Source of the DNA: Vagococcus lutrae
Lineage (GTDB): Bacteria > Bacillota > Bacilli > Lactobacillales > Vagococcaceae
DNA: 64,000 bases
NCBI RefSeq assembly: GCF_003987555.1
Contig: NZ_NGJW01000006.1
Span: forward strand, 1-64,000
Direction: 5' to 3'
A model generated the notes under the pieces. That model was not told the DNA's origin and did no database searches. It saw only the letters and a list, made by a program, of their open reading frames with translations. The position numbers and the translations under genes are program-made. Shown here in pieces: positions 16,599-24,345 of the stretch (the stretch's first letter is position 1; every line of letters starts with the position of its first letter).

Positions 16599-17183
16599 AT
16601 GACATCAGTAAAATTACGTGTGTGGATTGAAGGCGCGATTGTGGCGGCTTTAGCCATCGTCTTGTCGATGATTCCCACAACGATTGGAACGAGCTTTACC
16701 ATTTCGTTAGGGATGATTCCATTATCAATCTATGCGATACGCAGAGGTTTAGCAGCCGGTTTATTTTCCGGGTTAGTGTGGGGCTTGTTACATTTTGTAA
16801 CAGGAGATGTTTGGTTCTTATCAGTTTCGCAGGTCATTATTGAATATGTTATTGCTTTTACTTTTGCAGGATTTGCCGGTATTTTTACATCGCGTATTCA
16901 AAAGAATATGCATAACGGTCAAAAAGGGACGTTATCATTAATGGTGGGAGCGGTCTTTATTGGGACGTTAGCTCGTTTCTTCTGGCACTTTGTTGCAGGA
17001 TTCATATTCTGGGGTAAATACGCGCTGTGGGGATTAGGTCCGGTCGCTTTCTCATTAGTAGCGAATGGAATTAGTGGCTTGCTAACAGCCGTGGTCACAG
17101 CGATTGGCGTAGTGCTAATATATCAAGTGTATCCACAAGTCTTTACAGCTGAGCGTCTAGTGACATCAAGCGTTTCTGAATAA
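16599..17183 (+). CDS. thiT: Thiamine ECF transporter S component ThiT
   Basis: A 194-residue six-helix membrane protein matching ThiT in length and in its central region (GLVWGLLHFVTGDVWFLSVSQ, with the aromatic thiamine-binding residues). It binds thiamine with high affinity and docks on the shared EcfAA'T energising module, which is not in the window. TPP riboswitch control agrees. The start codon directly follows the U run of the leader terminator. Confidence 0.93.
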   Translation: MTSVKLRVWIEGAIVAALAIVLSMIPTTIGTSFTISLGMIPLSIYAIRRGLAAGLFSGLVWGLLHFVTGDVWFLSVSQVIIEYVIAFTFAGFAGIFTSRIQKNMHNGQKGTLSLMVGAVFIGTLARFFWHFVAGFIFWGKYALWGLGPVAFSLVANGISGLLTAVVTAIGVVLIYQVYPQVFTAERLVTSSVSE

Positions 17184-17191
17184 TCGTATTT

Positions 17192-17243
17192 AAACACTTC
17201 TTTTTCAGCAGAAAATTTCTGTTAGAAAAAGAAGTGTTTTTTT
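17192..17243 (+). terminator. Terminator after thiT
   Basis: AAACACTTCTTTTTC pairs with GAAAAAGAAGTGTTT, with an inner CAGAAA/TTTCTG stem and seven T residues. Confidence 0.9.
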
Positions 17244-17303
17244 AACTACCTACAAATAAAACTGGTAAAATAGTGTTATAGAATGATAAAGGAAGTGGCA
17301 AGG

Positions 17304-18122
17304 ATGTTATCTTGGATGGTTGGATTAGCGGCTTGGCAACAGGCGTTGGTAGGAACACTTTTTACCTATGGTATGACCGCATTAGGCGCGGGTCTTGTTT
17401 TTTTCTTCAAAGATATTAAGAAAAATGTATTGAATTTAATGTTAGGGTTTGCATCAGGGGTGATGATTGCTGCTAGTTTTTGGTCGCTATTAGACCCGGC
17501 TATCGCACAGGCGACGGAAAATGGTGATATTCCATGGTTGGTGGCAGGAATAGGCTTTTCAGCAGGTGGTTTATTTTTATATCTAGCAGACCGTATTATT
17601 CCTCATATGCATTTTGGTCCTAACCAAGAAAAAGAAGGTATGCCCAATCATTTAAAACGAACGATATTACTCGTCTTTTCGATTACGTTGCACAATATTC
17701 CAGAAGGTTTAGCAGTAGGGGTGGCATTCGGGGCCGCGGCACATGCTGATCAACCGGAAAAAGCTGTTTTGGCTGCGGCTGCGGTGGCGATAGGAATTGG
17801 TATTCAAAATTTCCCTGAAGGAGCCGCTGTTTCGATTCCCTTAAGGCAAGAGGGTTTAAGTCGGTGGAAATCGTTTCTATATGGACAGGCGTCTGGAGTC
17901 GTCGAGCCTATCGCTGGCGTATTAGGGGCGTTACTTGTAGCTAAAGTTACCTTTCTACTTCCTTACGCCCTAGCTTTTGCTGCGGGAGCGATGATTTATG
18001 TCGTAGTAGAAGAGCTGATACCGGAAGCGCAACAAACAACAGAAAGCGGTACGCACTATGGTGTGCTAGGGGTAATGGTTGGGTTTCTCATTATGATGAT
18101 TTTAGATGTAGCGTTGGGATAA
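17304..18122 (+). CDS. ZIP family metal transporter
   Basis: About 272 residues with eight predicted membrane helices. The two metal-binding helix motifs HNIPEGLAVG and QNFPEGAAVS are present, with a short His-containing cytoplasmic loop between helices 3 and 4 (IIPHMHFG). It imports zinc or related divalent cations, like ZupT and GufA proteins. The ATG at 17304 behind GGAAG is preferred to one at 17283 that lacks a ribosome site. It is monocistronic and bounded by terminators. No zinc-regulator operator is obvious. Confidence 0.85.
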   Translation: MLSWMVGLAAWQQALVGTLFTYGMTALGAGLVFFFKDIKKNVLNLMLGFASGVMIAASFWSLLDPAIAQATENGDIPWLVAGIGFSAGGLFLYLADRIIPHMHFGPNQEKEGMPNHLKRTILLVFSITLHNIPEGLAVGVAFGAAAHADQPEKAVLAAAAVAIGIGIQNFPEGAAVSIPLRQEGLSRWKSFLYGQASGVVEPIAGVLGALLVAKVTFLLPYALAFAAGAMIYVVVEELIPEAQQTTESGTHYGVLGVMVGFLIMMILDVALG

Positions 18123-18124
18123 GA

Positions 18125-18162
18125 AAAAGCTTAACAGCCTTAAACCGCTGTTAAGCTTTTTA
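18125..18162. terminator. Bidirectional terminator between the ZIP and phosphatase genes
   Basis: AAAAAGCTTAACAGC and GCTGTTAAGCTTTTT form a perfect 15-bp stem with an 8-base loop, A run on one side and T run on the other, serving the two convergent genes. Confidence 0.9.
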
Positions 18163-18165
18163 ATA

Positions 18166-18789
18166 TTATAGAAAATGCGTGTCGTTCCAAGATGTTACGT
18201 CAAATGATAAATCAGCGTGACCTTCAATAATGGAGACGCTCGTATTTTTTAATGCTTCCCCTTTTCGAATGTCTGAAAGAGGAACACCTTGAAAGTATTT
18301 AATAATAGATTGAAGTAAAAGTCCGTGTGCCACAATTAAGACGGTAGCCTCAGGATGCTCAGTTTGAATTTTTTTAAACACGTTGAGCGTCCGCTCTAAT
18401 AACTCAGAAAAAGTTTCGCCACCATGTGCGCTTGCTTCGTAGAGATGTGGTTCATGGACAAGCTTTTGAAATTCTGGTAAGTGGTGATAATCGGCTTCAG
18501 GTGTGCCATCCCACTTTCCAAATTCCATTTCACGTAAATCACGGACGGTAGTGAGTGCTGGCTGAGGCGATAGTTCGGCGACAATATAGTGAGCAGTATC
18601 TTGTGCGCGACCTTGAGGACTTACAAAAACATAATCAAACTGAATCTCTTCACTCGCAAAATACTTTCCAAGAGTAGTCGCTGCCTGCTTTCCTTCTGGT
18701 AAAAGCGGTGAGTCGGCTGTTCCGCCTTGAAAAATATGATGTTGATTATACTCTGTCTTGCCATGTCGTACACAATAAAACGTTGTCAT
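18166..18789 (-). CDS. Histidine phosphatase family protein (phosphoglycerate-mutase-like)
   Basis: A 207-residue cytoplasmic phosphatase. The catalytic RHG motif (YCVRHGKTEYN, His9) is at the N-terminus, and the second catalytic His lies in VLIVAHGLLLQS. The family includes GpmB-like phosphatases and cofactor-dependent mutases. The length and motifs favour a broad phosphatase rather than glycolytic phosphoglycerate mutase. Expression likely comes from the promoter at 18823-18851. An AAGGAGGA ribosome site precedes the ATG. The substrate is unknown. Confidence 0.82.
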   Translation of the reverse strand: MTTFYCVRHGKTEYNQHHIFQGGTADSPLLPEGKQAATTLGKYFASEEIQFDYVFVSPQGRAQDTAHYIVAELSPQPALTTVRDLREMEFGKWDGTPEADYHHLPEFQKLVHEPHLYEASAHGGETFSELLERTLNVFKKIQTEHPEATVLIVAHGLLLQSIIKYFQGVPLSDIRKGEALKNTSVSIIEGHADLSFDVTSWNDTHFL

Positions 18790-18810
18790 ATTAAGATATC
18801 CTCCTTCTGT

Positions 18811-18851
18811 TTTTCACTATCTATTATCAGTGAAAACGACAGATAGGACAA
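18811..18851 (-). promoter_or_regulatory. Promoter and inverted repeat upstream of the phosphatase gene
   Basis: The minus strand reads TTGTCC (plus 18846-18851), a 17-bp spacer and GATAAT (plus 18823-18828). TTTTCACT (18811-18818) and AGTGAAAA (18829-18836) form a perfect inverted repeat flanking the -10 box, suggesting an operator. The binding protein is unknown. Confidence 0.6.
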
Positions 18852-18854
18852 GTA

Positions 18855-18954
18855 AAAAGATTAAAGCACAAGAGACGATGAACTCTTGTGCTTTAAAAGG
18901 GGAAACGACAAGATTAAAAACAATCACGCTATATTTTAACTTGTTTCTAATCTT
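18855..18954 (-). ncRNA. Candidate small RNA or leader RNA (orphan terminator unit)
   Basis: A minus-strand unit with no reading frame. A TATAAT (plus 18959-18964) is followed by a 14-bp stem (plus 18910-18923 with 18941-18954) whose only irregular pair is G-U in minus-strand RNA. Next is a perfect 14-bp stem (18861-18874 with 18883-18896) followed on the minus strand by TCTTTTT, an intrinsic terminator. The -35 region is weak (TTGATT at 20-bp spacing). Nothing annotated upstream needs this terminator, since the next gene is on the plus strand, and the phosphatase promoter starts right after it. It may be an independent RNA of about 95 nt or an attenuated leader. Confidence 0.45.
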
Positions 18955-18964
18955 ATTCATTATA

Positions 18965-19058
18965 ATCTCATAAAAAGACGTAAAAATCAACTGTTATTTT
19001 CATAGAAGAAATTCTTTTAAATGCGTGATTGACAGTCATGTTTTGTGTTCGTTATACT
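18965..19058 (+). promoter_or_regulatory. Intergenic stretch with the yitT-type gene promoter
   Basis: The gap between the phosphatase and the YitT gene (18790-19101) holds the phosphatase promoter, the candidate RNA unit and, at its right end, a plus-strand promoter: TTGACA (19029-19034), an 18-bp spacer and TATACT (19053-19058). Nothing else is evident in the A+T-rich stretch 18965-19028. Confidence 0.65.
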
Positions 19059-19101
19059 TGAAAGGCATGTAAAATTACGGGGAAAGGTCGGAAGGGTTGA
19101 A

Positions 19102-19950
19102 ATGAAAAAAATAATGACAAAAGAACGCATTGTTTCTTTATTGTATGTAACAGTCGGTGCGTTTTTATTAGCGGTCTCTATGCAGTCAGTTTTAGAGCCA
19201 AATCAAATTGTAGCAGGGGGAGCAACGGGGGTTAGTGTTATCTTAAATCATGTCACCGGAATTCCTTCTTTTGTTATATTGTATGCGATTAATATCCCCT
19301 TACTTATTTTATGTTTTATTTTGTTGGGAAAAGAAGTTGGAATGAAGACGATTTATGGAAGTATGATTTTCCCTTTTTTTGTGGGATTAATCGGTAATAT
19401 CCCTACTTTAACGCATACGCCTTTACTAGCAGCACTTTCTGGTGGTGTGATTACAGGAATAGGTTTAGGGTTAGTGTTTAAAGGAAATGCTTCGACAGGT
19501 GGAACGGCGATTATTTCACAAATTGTCAACGTATATTTTAAATTACCTTTGGGACTAGCGGTCTCAATTGTTGATGGTTTTGTTATTATAGGTGCGTTGC
19601 TTGTGTTTGATGTTGACCGTGTATTATATTCTTTGATTAGTTTATTTATTATCGGACGCGTGGTGGATTTAGTTCAAGTTGGGTTTGATCGTTCTAAGAA
19701 TGTGATGATTATTTCTGAAGCTTCCGATGAGGTTAATAAAATGATTATTGAAAAAATGGATCGAGGCGTGACTCATCTAGCCATTCAAGGTGGGTTTGAA
19801 CGTCGAGAAAAAGAAATGCTCATGTGTGTGATACCAGAGAAGGAATTTCATACATTAAAAGAAGAAGTTTTAGCTATTGACCCTCATGCCTTTGTTGTGG
19901 CAATGGCTGCGAGTGAAGTAATGGGCAAGGGGTTTAGTTTAAGTCGTTAA
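19102..19950 (+). CDS. YitT family membrane protein (DUF161/DUF2179), first copy
   Basis: A 282-residue protein with five or six membrane helices in the first two-thirds, including the family repeat region GNASTGGTAIISQI, and a C-terminal cytoplasmic DUF2179 domain ending in the typical IDPHAFVVAM. The function of the family is unsettled. The ATG at 19102 is chosen because the predicted -10 box at 19053 lies inside the longer possible reading frame and GGAAGGG precedes this ATG. A short terminator follows. A paralogue lies at 44682. Confidence 0.82.
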   Translation: MKKIMTKERIVSLLYVTVGAFLLAVSMQSVLEPNQIVAGGATGVSVILNHVTGIPSFVILYAINIPLLILCFILLGKEVGMKTIYGSMIFPFFVGLIGNIPTLTHTPLLAALSGGVITGIGLGLVFKGNASTGGTAIISQIVNVYFKLPLGLAVSIVDGFVIIGALLVFDVDRVLYSLISLFIIGRVVDLVQVGFDRSKNVMIISEASDEVNKMIIEKMDRGVTHLAIQGGFERREKEMLMCVIPEKEFHTLKEEVLAIDPHAFVVAMAASEVMGKGFSLSR

Positions 19951-19973
19951 AAGCTGGGAAACCAGCTTTTTTT
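19949..19973 (+). terminator. Terminator after the first YitT gene
   Basis: AAAAGCTGG, GAAA tetraloop, CCAGCTTTT and further T residues. Confidence 0.85.
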
Positions 19974-20053
19974 ATTGAGCAAGATGATTTGAAAAAAAGC
20001 GAGAATGAAGTAAACTAGATGTAAGCGATATTATAAATGGGAAGGGGTATGAG

Positions 20054-20332
20054 ATGAAAACAGTAGAAACAGATACACGTGTGGCGTTTGTAGATGATGA
20101 AGGGAATCAAATCGGTCAAATTACCTTTCAACAATTGGGAGAAGATACGCTTGTATTAGACCATACGGGTGTTAATCCTGATTACCGTGGGCAAGGAATT
20201 GCTCAGAAATTAATGGCTTTAGCAGTAGATAAAGCACGTCGTGAAGGGAAAAAAATTATTCCAGAATGTTCTTTTGCCGTTCGAGAGTTTGAACGTGTGC
20301 CAGAATATGCCGATGTGTTAAAAGAACAATAA
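20054..20332 (+). CDS. Small GNAT-like N-acetyltransferase (YjdJ-type)
   Basis: A 92-residue single-domain acyltransferase of the PF14542 type. The acetyl-CoA loop NPDYRGQGIAQKLM and the later PECSFA segment with a conserved Cys are typical of this short subfamily. It probably transfers an acetyl group from acetyl-CoA to a small molecule or protein. The target is unknown. It is monocistronic, with a terminator at 20336. Confidence 0.82.
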   Translation: MKTVETDTRVAFVDDEGNQIGQITFQQLGEDTLVLDHTGVNPDYRGQGIAQKLMALAVDKARREGKKIIPECSFAVREFERVPEYADVLKEQ

Positions 20333-20335
20333 GTC

Positions 20336-20369
20336 AAAGAGCTTGTCTAGAAAAGGCAAGCTCTTTTTT
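20336..20369 (+). terminator. Terminator after the small acetyltransferase gene
   Basis: AAAGAGCTTG pairs with CAAGCTCTTT around an 11-base loop, followed by T residues. Confidence 0.85.
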
Positions 20370-20453
20370 ACGGACAGAAAAGTTGCAAAACTAAAAAAGG
20401 ACTTATACACTGTATATGTGAAGCATAACACGAGTGTGGAAAGAGGCTTAAGT

Positions 20454-20849
20454 ATGAAAAAGATTAAAGTGAGTAGTGCGGTGGATTTAACAGAAGGTGG
20501 ATGTAATGCTTGTGGGACGGTCAAATGTGTTATGTATACATTGGAAATAGACGGTCGTGAAATTGCCTTAGAAAACATGGCAGTAAATGAATTAGTAAGA
20601 GCATTAGCTATTCATGAAGGGTGGCGTCAAGAGTTAGTAGTAGGAATGTTGGATGAACATGTGGTGTACCGAAAAGATTCTAAGCAAGTGAAATTAGAAG
20701 AAGAATATGACCAATTAACGTTTAGTCAAGGCAGTCAACGTCTTGTTACCCGTGATTTTCTAGAAATACCCAATGAGGTGACGCAAAAAGCTAATGAAAT
20801 CTTAACGACCTTTTTTGATGTAGACGGCTACACCTTTGAAATGTCATAA
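20454..20849 (+). CDS. Uncharacterised 131-residue protein with a Cys cluster
   Basis: I do not recognise this family. It is a soluble protein of 131 residues with no signal or membrane segment. Near the N-terminus, GGCNACGTVKC gives three cysteines in the pattern CxxCxxxxC, which could bind a metal or form a redox site. The rest is acidic and mixed helix/strand. The start at 20454 (GAGG eight bases before) is preferred over one at 20343, which would run through the previous terminator. It is convergent with pepC and shares its terminator. Confidence 0.7.
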   Translation: MKKIKVSSAVDLTEGGCNACGTVKCVMYTLEIDGREIALENMAVNELVRALAIHEGWRQELVVGMLDEHVVYRKDSKQVKLEEEYDQLTFSQGSQRLVTRDFLEIPNEVTQKANEILTTFFDVDGYTFEMS

Positions 20850-20886
20850 AAAAACGACTTTGATTAAAAATCAAAGTCGTTTTTTA
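20848..20886. terminator. Bidirectional terminator between the Cys-cluster gene and pepC
   Basis: AAACGACTTTGAT and ATCAAAGTCGTTT form a perfect stem with a 5-base loop, A run before and T run after. Confidence 0.92.
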
Positions 20887-22218
20887 TTAAGCTAAAGCGC
20901 CCATTGGATCCCAAGGGTCAAGCATTATAGGATCGGTGGCTAGTACGGGTTGGAGTTCTTCTGGTAGATATTTTTTATGAATGACAATTTGATAAGTATA
21001 TTCATCCATCCACTCATCACTCATGACGAAGTAACCTTTGTGACCGACTTTTTCTCCCCAGCTATTTTCTACTTTCCATTTAGTGGGTTGTTCATTGACT
21101 AAGTCAACACCTGTTAGCACCATCGCGTGTGTCATTAAGCTTTCCCCATAATCGAGGCGTTCGGCTTTGGTCATTGAAAAGTCAATGTCTAATGTGTCAT
21201 CAATCGGATAGATATCTAGTGCCATGACGCCTGTTTGTCGATTAGAGGATTGACCGACATCACAGCCGTACCATACGGCTTCGCCTGCTTTTAATTGGCG
21301 AATGGCGAAATCTTTGAAAGTTGGCATATCGACATTTAAGTGACGAACTTCGCGACCGCCGACAACGTTGCCTAACATTTCGACTGTATAAAGTGTTTTA
21401 TAAGGCTTATCAGCTGTAGGTGCATTAATGACACTGATGTAGTCCGCTAAGTTCAGTCCCACATATTTTTCATAAAAAGTTTGTGGTGTTAAATTTTCCT
21501 CATAGTGATACACTTCATCGCTATCACGATAAGAAAAATCAAAAGAAGTTGGAGGCGTTCCAAGTGAAAAGGCAAGTAATTGGTATACTTCCTGTAATAA
21601 GCGTTCTTTTGTTTCTTTAATCGTTTCAGGACTTGCTTGATCAGCGACCAGCTGACGTAGTGTGATAGCATCTTTACGTAATTTTTTATTTAAATAGGTA
21701 TTTAACGCGCGTGATGAAGAGCTGTTTTTACTTTCAGGCATCACGCTTTTTGGCACGACACCATATTTTTCGATGAGCGAGACAAGCATGTCCCATTGTC
21801 CACCATCTTGTTGAGGTGTTTGTAAAAGAAAGGCAACTTTACGGCTATTAAGGGGTTTATCTGCCGTTGCTAAAATATTTTCATAGAAGTAATTCGCTTT
21901 TTCAAACTTATCCCAAAAGAATGTATAGTTTTGAGAAAGTTCGAAATCTTTTAATTTAAGCGTGTTAGCGATATGATGACGAAATGTGTTAAGTGCAGCG
22001 AACATCCAGCAACGACCGCTTTGTTTTTGATTTGATACATGACCAGTATCTAAATCGATAGAAAAGGTTGGCGTCGTGTTTTGGTACGCAAAGGTGTCCT
22101 CAGTTGCTTCAAGCAAGCCATTAGCCACGATGCTTCGTTGACGGGCTGCTGCTTTAGGTTGTGCAGCGAAGGCAGTTTGATAGCGTAATAAATCTTCTTT
22201 AGTAATTTCTTGAGACAT
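20887..22218 (-). CDS. pepC: Aminopeptidase C (bleomycin hydrolase family)
   Basis: A 443-residue papain-fold (C1B) cytoplasmic aminopeptidase that trims N-terminal residues from peptides as a hexamer with internal active sites. The catalytic Cys is in QSGRCWMFAALN (Cys70), the His in THAMVLTGV and the Asn in VENSWG. The length equals the lactic-acid-bacterial PepC, and the short C-terminal tail after DPWDPMGALA is the self-compartmentalising arm. Upstream, the minus strand offers TTTAAT, a 17-bp spacer and TATAAT around 22264-22293. It is monocistronic. Confidence 0.95.
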   Translation of the reverse strand: MSQEITKEDLLRYQTAFAAQPKAAARQRSIVANGLLEATEDTFAYQNTTPTFSIDLDTGHVSNQKQSGRCWMFAALNTFRHHIANTLKLKDFELSQNYTFFWDKFEKANYFYENILATADKPLNSRKVAFLLQTPQQDGGQWDMLVSLIEKYGVVPKSVMPESKNSSSSRALNTYLNKKLRKDAITLRQLVADQASPETIKETKERLLQEVYQLLAFSLGTPPTSFDFSYRDSDEVYHYEENLTPQTFYEKYVGLNLADYISVINAPTADKPYKTLYTVEMLGNVVGGREVRHLNVDMPTFKDFAIRQLKAGEAVWYGCDVGQSSNRQTGVMALDIYPIDDTLDIDFSMTKAERLDYGESLMTHAMVLTGVDLVNEQPTKWKVENSWGEKVGHKGYFVMSDEWMDEYTYQIVIHKKYLPEELQPVLATDPIMLDPWDPMGALA

Positions 22219-22452
22219 TGAATCACTCCTCTATATTTAACTAATTATTTATCTCATGGGTCATATTATACGCCTCTTTTTCAGATAATTAAAGGATTCT
22301 CATTTTCAAAAAGAAACTCAATTTATTTTCATCAGTTTTTCTTCGTTTTCTTATACATTCTCAGTTTTAATTGCTTAATAAGCATAGATATTTGTGAAAT
22401 GGGGTGGTATACTCGAAAGGTGGGGAAACAACAATAATAAGGAGGAGTTACT
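22219..22452. promoter_or_regulatory. Divergent intergenic region between pepC and phnD
   Basis: Towards pepC, a minus-strand TATAAT with TTTAAT 17 bp upstream can be seen (about 22264-22293). Towards phnD, an extended -10 element (TGG TATACT, near 22407-22415) lies about 40 bp before the TTG start. No operator palindrome stands out. Confidence 0.5.
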
Positions 22453-23499
22453 TTGTTTAAAAAAGTTCTGAAATACGCAACGATTTTAGGTTTAGCCGCA
22501 ACATTAACAGCATGTGGGTCAAAAGAAGCTGAGGGGTCAAAAGAAGAAAATGGGAATAAATCACTTGATACATTGACAGTGGGGTTTGTACCATCACGTG
22601 ACCCAGAAGAAATTGTCTCTGTAACTGAACCTTTAAAAGACTTGATTATCAAAGAAATGAAAAACGAAGGTTACGATATTAAAAAAGTAGATATCACTGT
22701 GGGAACGAACTTTGAAGCAGTAGGAGAATCTTTATCTGCCGGTACATTAGATGTAGGGTTTATTCCAGGTGGTACATATGTTTTATACGATGATGGCGCA
22801 GAAGTATTATTGACAGCAACACGTGCAGGTCTTTCAATTGATTCAGATGAGCCAAAAGACTGGAACGATAACAAACCAACAGCACCAACAGACAAACAAG
22901 CAGCTTCTTATCGTGCGTTGATGATTGCTGGACCTTCATCAAAAGGACAAGAATTAGCGAAAAAAGTGAATGATGGCGAAAAATTATCATGGGAAGATTT
23001 AAATAGCGCTTCTTGGAGTGTCATGTCTTCATCTTCTCCAGCAGGCTACATTTACCCAAGTCTATGGTTACAAGAAAACTATGACAAAAACTTATCAGAA
23101 CTAAAAAACATCGTACAATCTGACTCTTATGGTAGTGCGTTTGCTCGTTTAGCTGCTGGACAAGTGGATGTGTTATTAACTTACGCAGATGGTCGTCGTG
23201 ACTATGAAGACACTTGGACAACTGATTACAACCGTGAAAAGAGTATTTGGGATGAAACAGACGTCATTGGTGTGACTCCTGCCATCTATAACGATACTAT
23301 TTCAGTAAGTAAAAACTCTGAAAAAATGGATGATGATTTAAAACAAGCTTTACAAAATGCGTTTATTAACATTGGCGAAAGCGAAGAAGGTAAAGAAGTG
23401 ATTGCTATTTATAGTCATGAAGGCTATGTAAAAGCAAAATCTGAAGACTACGATAGTGAACGTAAAGCACAAAAATTAATTCAAGAATTAGCAAAATAA
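22453..23499 (+). CDS. phnD: Phosphonate-type ABC transporter substrate-binding lipoprotein
   Basis: A 348-residue PhnD-family binding protein. The signal ends in LTAC with lipid-anchored Cys21, followed by a Lys/Glu/Gly-rich linker. The core includes TVGFVPSRDPEEI and an ASWSVMSSSSPAGYIYPSLW-type ligand loop with the Ser cluster that binds phosphonate or phosphate groups. The gene starts at TTG (22453) behind AAGGAGGAG. It heads a phnD-C-E-E-nucleotidase operon. The ligand may be a phosphonate, phosphite or organophosphate. Confidence 0.88.
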   Translation: MFKKVLKYATILGLAATLTACGSKEAEGSKEENGNKSLDTLTVGFVPSRDPEEIVSVTEPLKDLIIKEMKNEGYDIKKVDITVGTNFEAVGESLSAGTLDVGFIPGGTYVLYDDGAEVLLTATRAGLSIDSDEPKDWNDNKPTAPTDKQAASYRALMIAGPSSKGQELAKKVNDGEKLSWEDLNSASWSVMSSSSPAGYIYPSLWLQENYDKNLSELKNIVQSDSYGSAFARLAAGQVDVLLTYADGRRDYEDTWTTDYNREKSIWDETDVIGVTPAIYNDTISVSKNSEKMDDDLKQALQNAFINIGESEEGKEVIAIYSHEGYVKAKSEDYDSERKAQKLIQELAK

Positions 23500-23526
23500 A
23501 ACGCTTAGTATAATAGAATAGTAAAT

Positions 23527-23567
23527 AAAAATAAACTGTGATTAGTAACTAGTCACAGTTTATTTTT
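23527..23567 (+). terminator. Attenuator-like hairpin between phnD and phnC
   Basis: AAAATAAACTGTGA pairs perfectly with TCACAGTTTATTTT, with an 11-base loop. It lies inside the operon, so it probably lowers downstream transcription and lets the binding protein be made in excess, or protects the phnD 3' end. Confidence 0.75.
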
Positions 23568-23582
23568 AAGGAAGGACTTTTT

Positions 23583-24341
23583 ATGATTAAATTTGAGAAC
23601 GTGCAAAAAACGTATCCGAATGGTTATACGGCACTCAAAGATGTAAATTTAGAAATTGAACAGGGAGAGTTTGTTGCGATTATTGGGTTGTCAGGAGCTG
23701 GTAAATCGACTCTCATTCATTGTATTAATCGCATGCATGATATTGATGAAGGGCGTTTATTAGTCAACGATGTAAATGTGAATGATTTAAAAGGCAAGGA
23801 AATTCGTGAATTTCGTAAGAAAATAGGCATGATCTTTCAATCCTTTAACTTAGTTACTCGAGCGACTGTCTTAAAAAATGTCATGATTTCTTCTGTACCG
23901 GATATGCCATTATGGCGTCGTATTTTAGGTGTTTTTCCGAAAGAAACGAAAGTGGTGGGCTTAGAAGCGCTGGATAATGTTGGGATTTTAGATAAGGCCT
24001 TCACACGTGTGGATCAATTATCAGGAGGACAGCAACAACGTGTGGCGTTAGCACGGACGTTAGCACGTCAACCGGATATTATTTTGGCAGATGAACCCGT
24101 TGCGTCGCTTGACCCCGTGACAGCAAAAATTGTGATGGATGATTTTAAACGTATCAATCAAGAGATGAATATCTCCATTCTGATTAATATTCACCATGTG
24201 GACTTGGCTTTAGAATACGCTGACCGAGTTATTGGTATTCGCAAGGGTCAAATTGTATATGATGGTGGTGCTAGTGAGGTTACTCAGGATGTATTAGATA
24301 CAATTTACTTAGAAGATACTACCAACGCAAAGGAGTCGTAG
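23583..24341 (+). CDS. phnC: Phosphonate-type ABC transporter ATP-binding protein
   Basis: A 252-residue ABC ATPase. Walker A is GLSGAGKST, the signature is LSGGQQQRVALARTLA, Walker B is IILADEPVASLD and the switch His is in NIHHVDLA. The sequence around GMIFQSFNLVTRATVLKNV is typical of PhnC. It energises the permeases encoded downstream, which start 4 bp after its stop. Confidence 0.93.
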   Translation: MIKFENVQKTYPNGYTALKDVNLEIEQGEFVAIIGLSGAGKSTLIHCINRMHDIDEGRLLVNDVNVNDLKGKEIREFRKKIGMIFQSFNLVTRATVLKNVMISSVPDMPLWRRILGVFPKETKVVGLEALDNVGILDKAFTRVDQLSGGQQQRVALARTLARQPDIILADEPVASLDPVTAKIVMDDFKRINQEMNISILINIHHVDLALEYADRVIGIRKGQIVYDGGASEVTQDVLDTIYLEDTTNAKES

Positions 24342-24345
24342 CCAA

